From Clostridiales bacterium (GTDB taxonomy: Bacteria; Bacillota; Clostridia; Christensenellales; Aristaeellaceae): a DNA stretch of 8,188 bases. The position numbers and the translations under genes are program-made. The DNA is taken from NCBI GenBank assembly GCA_019420065.1, contig JAHZHX010000080.1, positions 1 to 8,188 on the forward strand, written 5' to 3'. Position 1 is the first letter of the stretch. Each line of letters begins with the position of its first letter. This document shows, in pieces, positions 5,894 to 8,188 of the stretch. The notes under the pieces are model-generated. The model had not been told where the DNA came from. It saw only the letters and a list, made by a program, of their open reading frames with translations, and ran no database searches.

Positions 5894-6808
5894 ATGTCTT
5901 TGTCTTATGAAAAGCATTTGGCATCGTTGATGAACAACGGGCAACTGGTCTTTCAGGCTCCGCTCTCCCAATACACGACGATGCGCGTAGGCGGGCCGGC
6001 TGACGTTCTGGCAGAGCCTGCCGACGAAGAAGAGCTGCTTCGCCTGCTCCATTTCGTTCATGAGGCAAGCATCCCTTATTGCATGATTGGCAACGGTTCC
6101 AACGTGCTTTTTCCGGATGAGGGCTTTCACGGCCTGGTACTGCACATCGGCAGGCAAATGGGCGCTATCGCCTGCAAAGATAATCGCATCATGGCGCAAG
6201 CCGGCGCATTGCTGAGCAGCGTTGCCCGGGTCGCGAAAGAACATTCGCTTCAGGACTTAGAATTCGCAGCCGGTATTCCGGGAAGCACAGGCGGCGCCGT
6301 CTGCATGAACGCCGGGGCCTACGGGGGCGAAATGCAGCAGGTGATCTCCTCTGCTCGCGTTTATTGTCAGGGAAAAATTCTTACGCTTTCCAATGCCGAG
6401 CTTGACTTTGGCTACCGTCACAGCAGCGTCATGGCGCAGGGCGGCATTGTGCTGTCAGCGGAATTTGAACTGACCCCCGGCAATCCTGACGAAATCGAAG
6501 CGAAAATCAGCGATTTCGCGCAGCGCCGCCGCGCAAAACAGCCGCTTCAGTTTCCAAGCTGCGGTTCCTTTTTCAAACGTCCTCAAGGCCATTTTGCCGG
6601 CGCTTTAATTGAGGAAGCCGGGCTTAAAGGCTTCTCCATCGGCGGGGCACAGGTCAGCCCGTTTCATGCCGGTTTCATCGTCAATACCGGCAGCGCTACC
6701 GCCGCCGATGTGTTCGCGCTTATGAAGCACGTTCAGGAAACCGTATTCAAGCAGTTCCAGGTCATGCTGGAACCCGAGGTACGCCTGCTTGGCGAATTTG
6801 AAAAATGA
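5894..6808 (+). CDS. murB: UDP-N-acetylenolpyruvoylglucosamine reductase MurB
   Basis: The 304-residue cytoplasmic FAD enzyme reduces enolpyruvyl-UDP-GlcNAc to UDP-N-acetylmuramic acid with NADPH, the second committed step of peptidoglycan synthesis. FAD-binding signatures are TTMRVGGPAD (28-37), GNGSNVL (66-72) and AGIPGSTGGAVCMNAGAYGG (126-145). YRHS (174-177) carries a substrate-contact arginine, R175. SCGSFFKRP (222-230) contains the proton-donor serine S225, and LEPEVRLLGE (292-301) the conserved glutamate E295. Length and layout fit the short type II MurB of Bacillota. An in-frame ATG at 5834 would add a hydrophobic leader encoded by the promoter itself, so I reject it. The ATG at 5894 follows GGAGG (5885-5889) with a short 4-nt spacer. 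The stop overlaps whiA by 4 nt. Confidence 0.96.
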   Translation: MSLSYEKHLASLMNNGQLVFQAPLSQYTTMRVGGPADVLAEPADEEELLRLLHFVHEASIPYCMIGNGSNVLFPDEGFHGLVLHIGRQMGAIACKDNRIMAQAGALLSSVARVAKEHSLQDLEFAAGIPGSTGGAVCMNAGAYGGEMQQVISSARVYCQGKILTLSNAELDFGYRHSSVMAQGGIVLSAEFELTPGNPDEIEAKISDFAQRRRAKQPLQFPSCGSFFKRPQGHFAGALIEEAGLKGFSIGGAQVSPFHAGFIVNTGSATAADVFALMKHVQETVFKQFQVMLEPEVRLLGEFEK

Positions 6809-7746
6809 GTTTTTCTTCCGAAGTAAAAGAAGAGCTGACTGCTCGGCGCACTGAAAAAAGCTGTTGCATGCTCAGCGAGCTGAATGCTCTTACCCAATCA
6901 TGCGCTTCCATGACGCTGCAGGGACGCGGAATGATCTCCATCGTTTATACGACAGAGAACGTATCCGTTGCCAAACGGATCTTCATTCTTCTTAAAAAAC
7001 GTTTGGAAATCAACGCTGTTCCGCATTTCTCAAAGCTGGCGCGCTTTGGCGGGCGGCGCATCTGTGATATTCGTCTTTCGGCCGCCGACTCTCGTAAGCT
7101 CATGTATGCCCTGCATATGTTCCACGAAAGCGCCCAAGGCGAGGTATACCGCGGCATCCCGCGGCGCGCCATGACGCGCAAATGCTGCCAGCAGGCTTTT
7201 CTGCGCGGCGCTTTTCTGGGAAACGGTTCAATCTCGCAGCCAGAGCGCGGCTATCACCTGGAATTTGTATGCGAAAACGAAAGCCGGGCCAAAGCCATTT
7301 CCCAGCTGCTGACACGCTGTGAAATTGAAAATCATATGCTTGAACGGCGGGGCACGTATATTGTTTATCTAAAGCGCGGCAGTCAGATTTCCAGCTTTCT
7401 GGGACTCATCGGAGCCGTGCGCGCCATGATGCATTATGAAAACATTTTAGCGCAGCGCAGCCTGCACGAAAACGTAATGCGCGCTACCAACTGTGACCAC
7501 AATAATATGCTCAGACAGTTAAGCGCCGCTCAGCAGCAGATTGCCGCCATCCGGAAAATCATGAAGTCCCCAAGCGCCGCTCTCCTTTCCCCTTCACTTT
7601 TGGAGATCGCACGTCTGCGGCTTCAAAATCCGGATGCATCGTTGGAACAATTAGGCGAAATGCTGCCGGAGCCTTTAAGCAAATCAGGCGTTAATAACCG
7701 TTTGCGCAGAATTACTGCTATTGCTAAAAATTTGTATTCAGAATAA
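6805..7746 (+). CDS. whiA: WhiA family DNA-binding regulator
   Basis: The 313-residue protein matches the WhiA family, which joins a LAGLIDADG endonuclease-like fold, with no cleavage activity, to a C-terminal helix-turn-helix. The N-terminus SFSSEVKEEL (2-11) is typical. FLRGAFLGNGSIS (132-144) followed by YHLEF (150-154) is the degenerate LAGLIDADG core, RATNCDHNN (226-234) is the linker motif, and LSKSGVNNRLRRI (291-303) is the recognition helix region. WhiA controls sporulation septation in Streptomyces; in Bacillus subtilis it affects cell division and chromosome segregation. The ATG overlaps the murB stop (ATGA). In many Bacillota, rapZ and yvcK lie between murB and whiA. Both are absent here, while an HPr-like gene still follows. 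Confidence 0.95.
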   Translation: MSFSSEVKEELTARRTEKSCCMLSELNALTQSCASMTLQGRGMISIVYTTENVSVAKRIFILLKKRLEINAVPHFSKLARFGGRRICDIRLSAADSRKLMYALHMFHESAQGEVYRGIPRRAMTRKCCQQAFLRGAFLGNGSISQPERGYHLEFVCENESRAKAISQLLTRCEIENHMLERRGTYIVYLKRGSQISSFLGLIGAVRAMMHYENILAQRSLHENVMRATNCDHNNMLRQLSAAQQQIAAIRKIMKSPSAALLSPSLLEIARLRLQNPDASLEQLGEMLPEPLSKSGVNNRLRRITAIAKNLYSE

Positions 7747-7760
7747 CGGAGATGATTTGA

Positions 7761-8024
7761 ATGCTGGAATACAATTTGAAGATAAAAAAAGGTTATGTAT
7801 TCGATCAGGAAAAAGCCGCGGCCTTTACACGCGTTCTATCGCGTTATGATTCGTCGGTAATGCTTTGCGACTACTGCCGTACCGTCAATGCAAAATCCCT
7901 GCTTGGCGTACTGTTTTTTGGCATTACCAATAAAGAGACCGTGCATTTTACTATCGAAGGCAAAGATGAATGCGAAACGCTCGCTGCGATTGAAACATTT
8001 TTCAGCGACGCATCCATATCATAA
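7761..8024 (+). CDS. HPr/Crh-like protein lacking the phosphorylatable histidine
   Basis: The 87-residue protein has the length and C-terminal pattern of HPr, the phosphocarrier of the sugar phosphotransferase system. SRYD (27-30), TVNAKSLLGVLFFGI (41-55) and the IEGKDE stretch (65-70) align with HPr without gaps. This puts S46 at the same number as the HPr kinase target Ser46. The active-site loop is different: where HPr has GIHARPA with His15 and Arg17, this protein reads YVFDQEKA, with Asp at 15 and Glu at 17. It therefore cannot carry phosphate on His15. Its place after whiA matches that of crh in Bacillus subtilis, whose product also lacks His15 and acts in carbon catabolite regulation. 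GGAG (7748-7751) lies 9 nt before the ATG. It ends the operon, 14 nt after whiA. Confidence 0.8.
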   Translation: MLEYNLKIKKGYVFDQEKAAAFTRVLSRYDSSVMLCDYCRTVNAKSLLGVLFFGITNKETVHFTIEGKDECETLAAIETFFSDASIS

Positions 8025-8042
8025 CCACTTCCGCAGCAAGCC

Positions 8043-8080
8043 AAAAGGGCCATTGCCGCATTTGATGCAATGACCCTTTT
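8043..8080 (+). terminator. Terminator of the murB-whiA-HPr operon
   Basis: AAAAGGG (8043-8049) pairs with CCCTTTT (8074-8080), and CATTGC (8051-8056) pairs with GCAATG (8067-8072). They are separated by one C/A mismatch and close a 10-nt loop. The stem ends in TTTT and begins 18 nt after the stop of the HPr-like gene. The A-rich left arm could let it work in both directions. Confidence 0.75.
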
Positions 8081-8094
8081 AAATGATACACAAA

Positions 8095-8120
8095 AAGCCA
8101 CAGCCGTTTGGCTGTGGCTT
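8095..8120 (-). terminator. Intrinsic terminator of tuf
   Basis: A perfect 11-bp stem, AAGCCACAGCC (8095-8105) with GGCTGTGGCTT (8110-8120), has a 4-nt loop. Read on the minus strand it ends in TTTTTG, a good U tract, and lies 13 nt after the tuf stop codon. It could also stop + strand readthrough from the HPr-like gene, because GATTTTGATT follows on that strand. Confidence 0.85.
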
Positions 8121-8133
8121 GATTTTGATTCGC

Positions 8134-8188
8134 TTACTCCAGGATGGAGATAACGGCGCCGGAACCCACGGTGCGGCCGCCCTCGCGG
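8134..8188 (-). CDS. tuf: Elongation factor Tu, C-terminal end (partial)
   Basis: On the minus strand the right edge encodes the last 17 residues, REGGRTVGSGAVISILE, and a TAA stop (8136-8134). REGGRTVGxGxV is the nearly invariant C-terminus of EF-Tu, the GTPase that brings aminoacyl-tRNA to the ribosome. The remainder of the gene lies beyond the window. It converges on the murB operon, with two terminators in the 109-nt gap. The fragment is short, but the motif is distinctive. Confidence 0.93.
   Translation of the reverse strand, partial: REGGRTVGSGAVISILE

Noticed and set aside
6805..7746. Homing endonuclease because of the LAGLIDADG-like fold
   Set aside because: The gene is in a conserved murB/HPr context and carries the C-terminal helix-turn-helix and motifs of WhiA. 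The endonuclease-like core is degenerate in this family.

Overview
The window looks like chromosomal core sequence from a Gram-positive, low-GC-lineage bacterium (Bacillota), most likely a GC-rich member of the Clostridia. The reasons are strong GGAGG ribosome sites, a whiA gene followed by an HPr-like gene, a PepV-type dipeptidase, a PatB/MalY-type C-S lyase and a DUF1667 protein. Placement below class is a guess. Coding is dense, and nearly all genes are on the + strand.

Layout. (1) Positions 1-72, minus strand: an initiator tRNA-Met whose 3' end lies outside the window, with its own promoter. (2) Positions 73-271: a divergent promoter region. (3) Positions 272-5084: a tight + strand run of an unknown six-helix membrane protein, an RsuA-type 16S rRNA pseudouridine synthase, an RsmC-like methyltransferase, a PatB/MalY aminotransferase-fold C-S lyase and the dipeptidase PepV. 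Neighbours overlap by 17, 4 and 4 nt, then are separated by 23 nt, so this is probably one operon. (4) A DUF1667 gene (5126-5485) follows, with a good promoter of its own overlapping the pepV stop codon. (5) Positions 5486-5893: a 408-nt gene-free stretch. It holds two almost identical GC-rich hairpins flanking about 200 nt of sequence rich in inverted repeats, then the murB promoter. (6) Positions 5894-8024: murB, whiA and a degenerate HPr-like gene, again overlapping or nearly so, ending in a terminator. (7) Positions 8134-8188, minus strand: the last 17 codons of tuf (EF-Tu), converging on the murB operon and with its own strong terminator.

How the genes fit together. The first operon mixes translation-related RNA modification (RsuA, RsmC-like; initiator tRNA is next door) with small-peptide and sulfur amino acid breakdown (PepV, PatB). 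The second joins peptidoglycan precursor synthesis (MurB) to the WhiA regulator and an HPr/Crh-like protein. This resembles the usual Bacillota murB-rapZ-yvcK-whiA-crh neighbourhood, but rapZ and yvcK are missing from it.

Most worth a second look: the composite repeat at 5502-5757; the HPr-like protein with Asp in place of the phosphorylated His15 but Ser46 kept; the compacted murB-whiA-HPr cluster; and a pair of mutually exclusive hairpins at the patB ribosome site. I saw no CRISPR array, transposase gene or phage gene.
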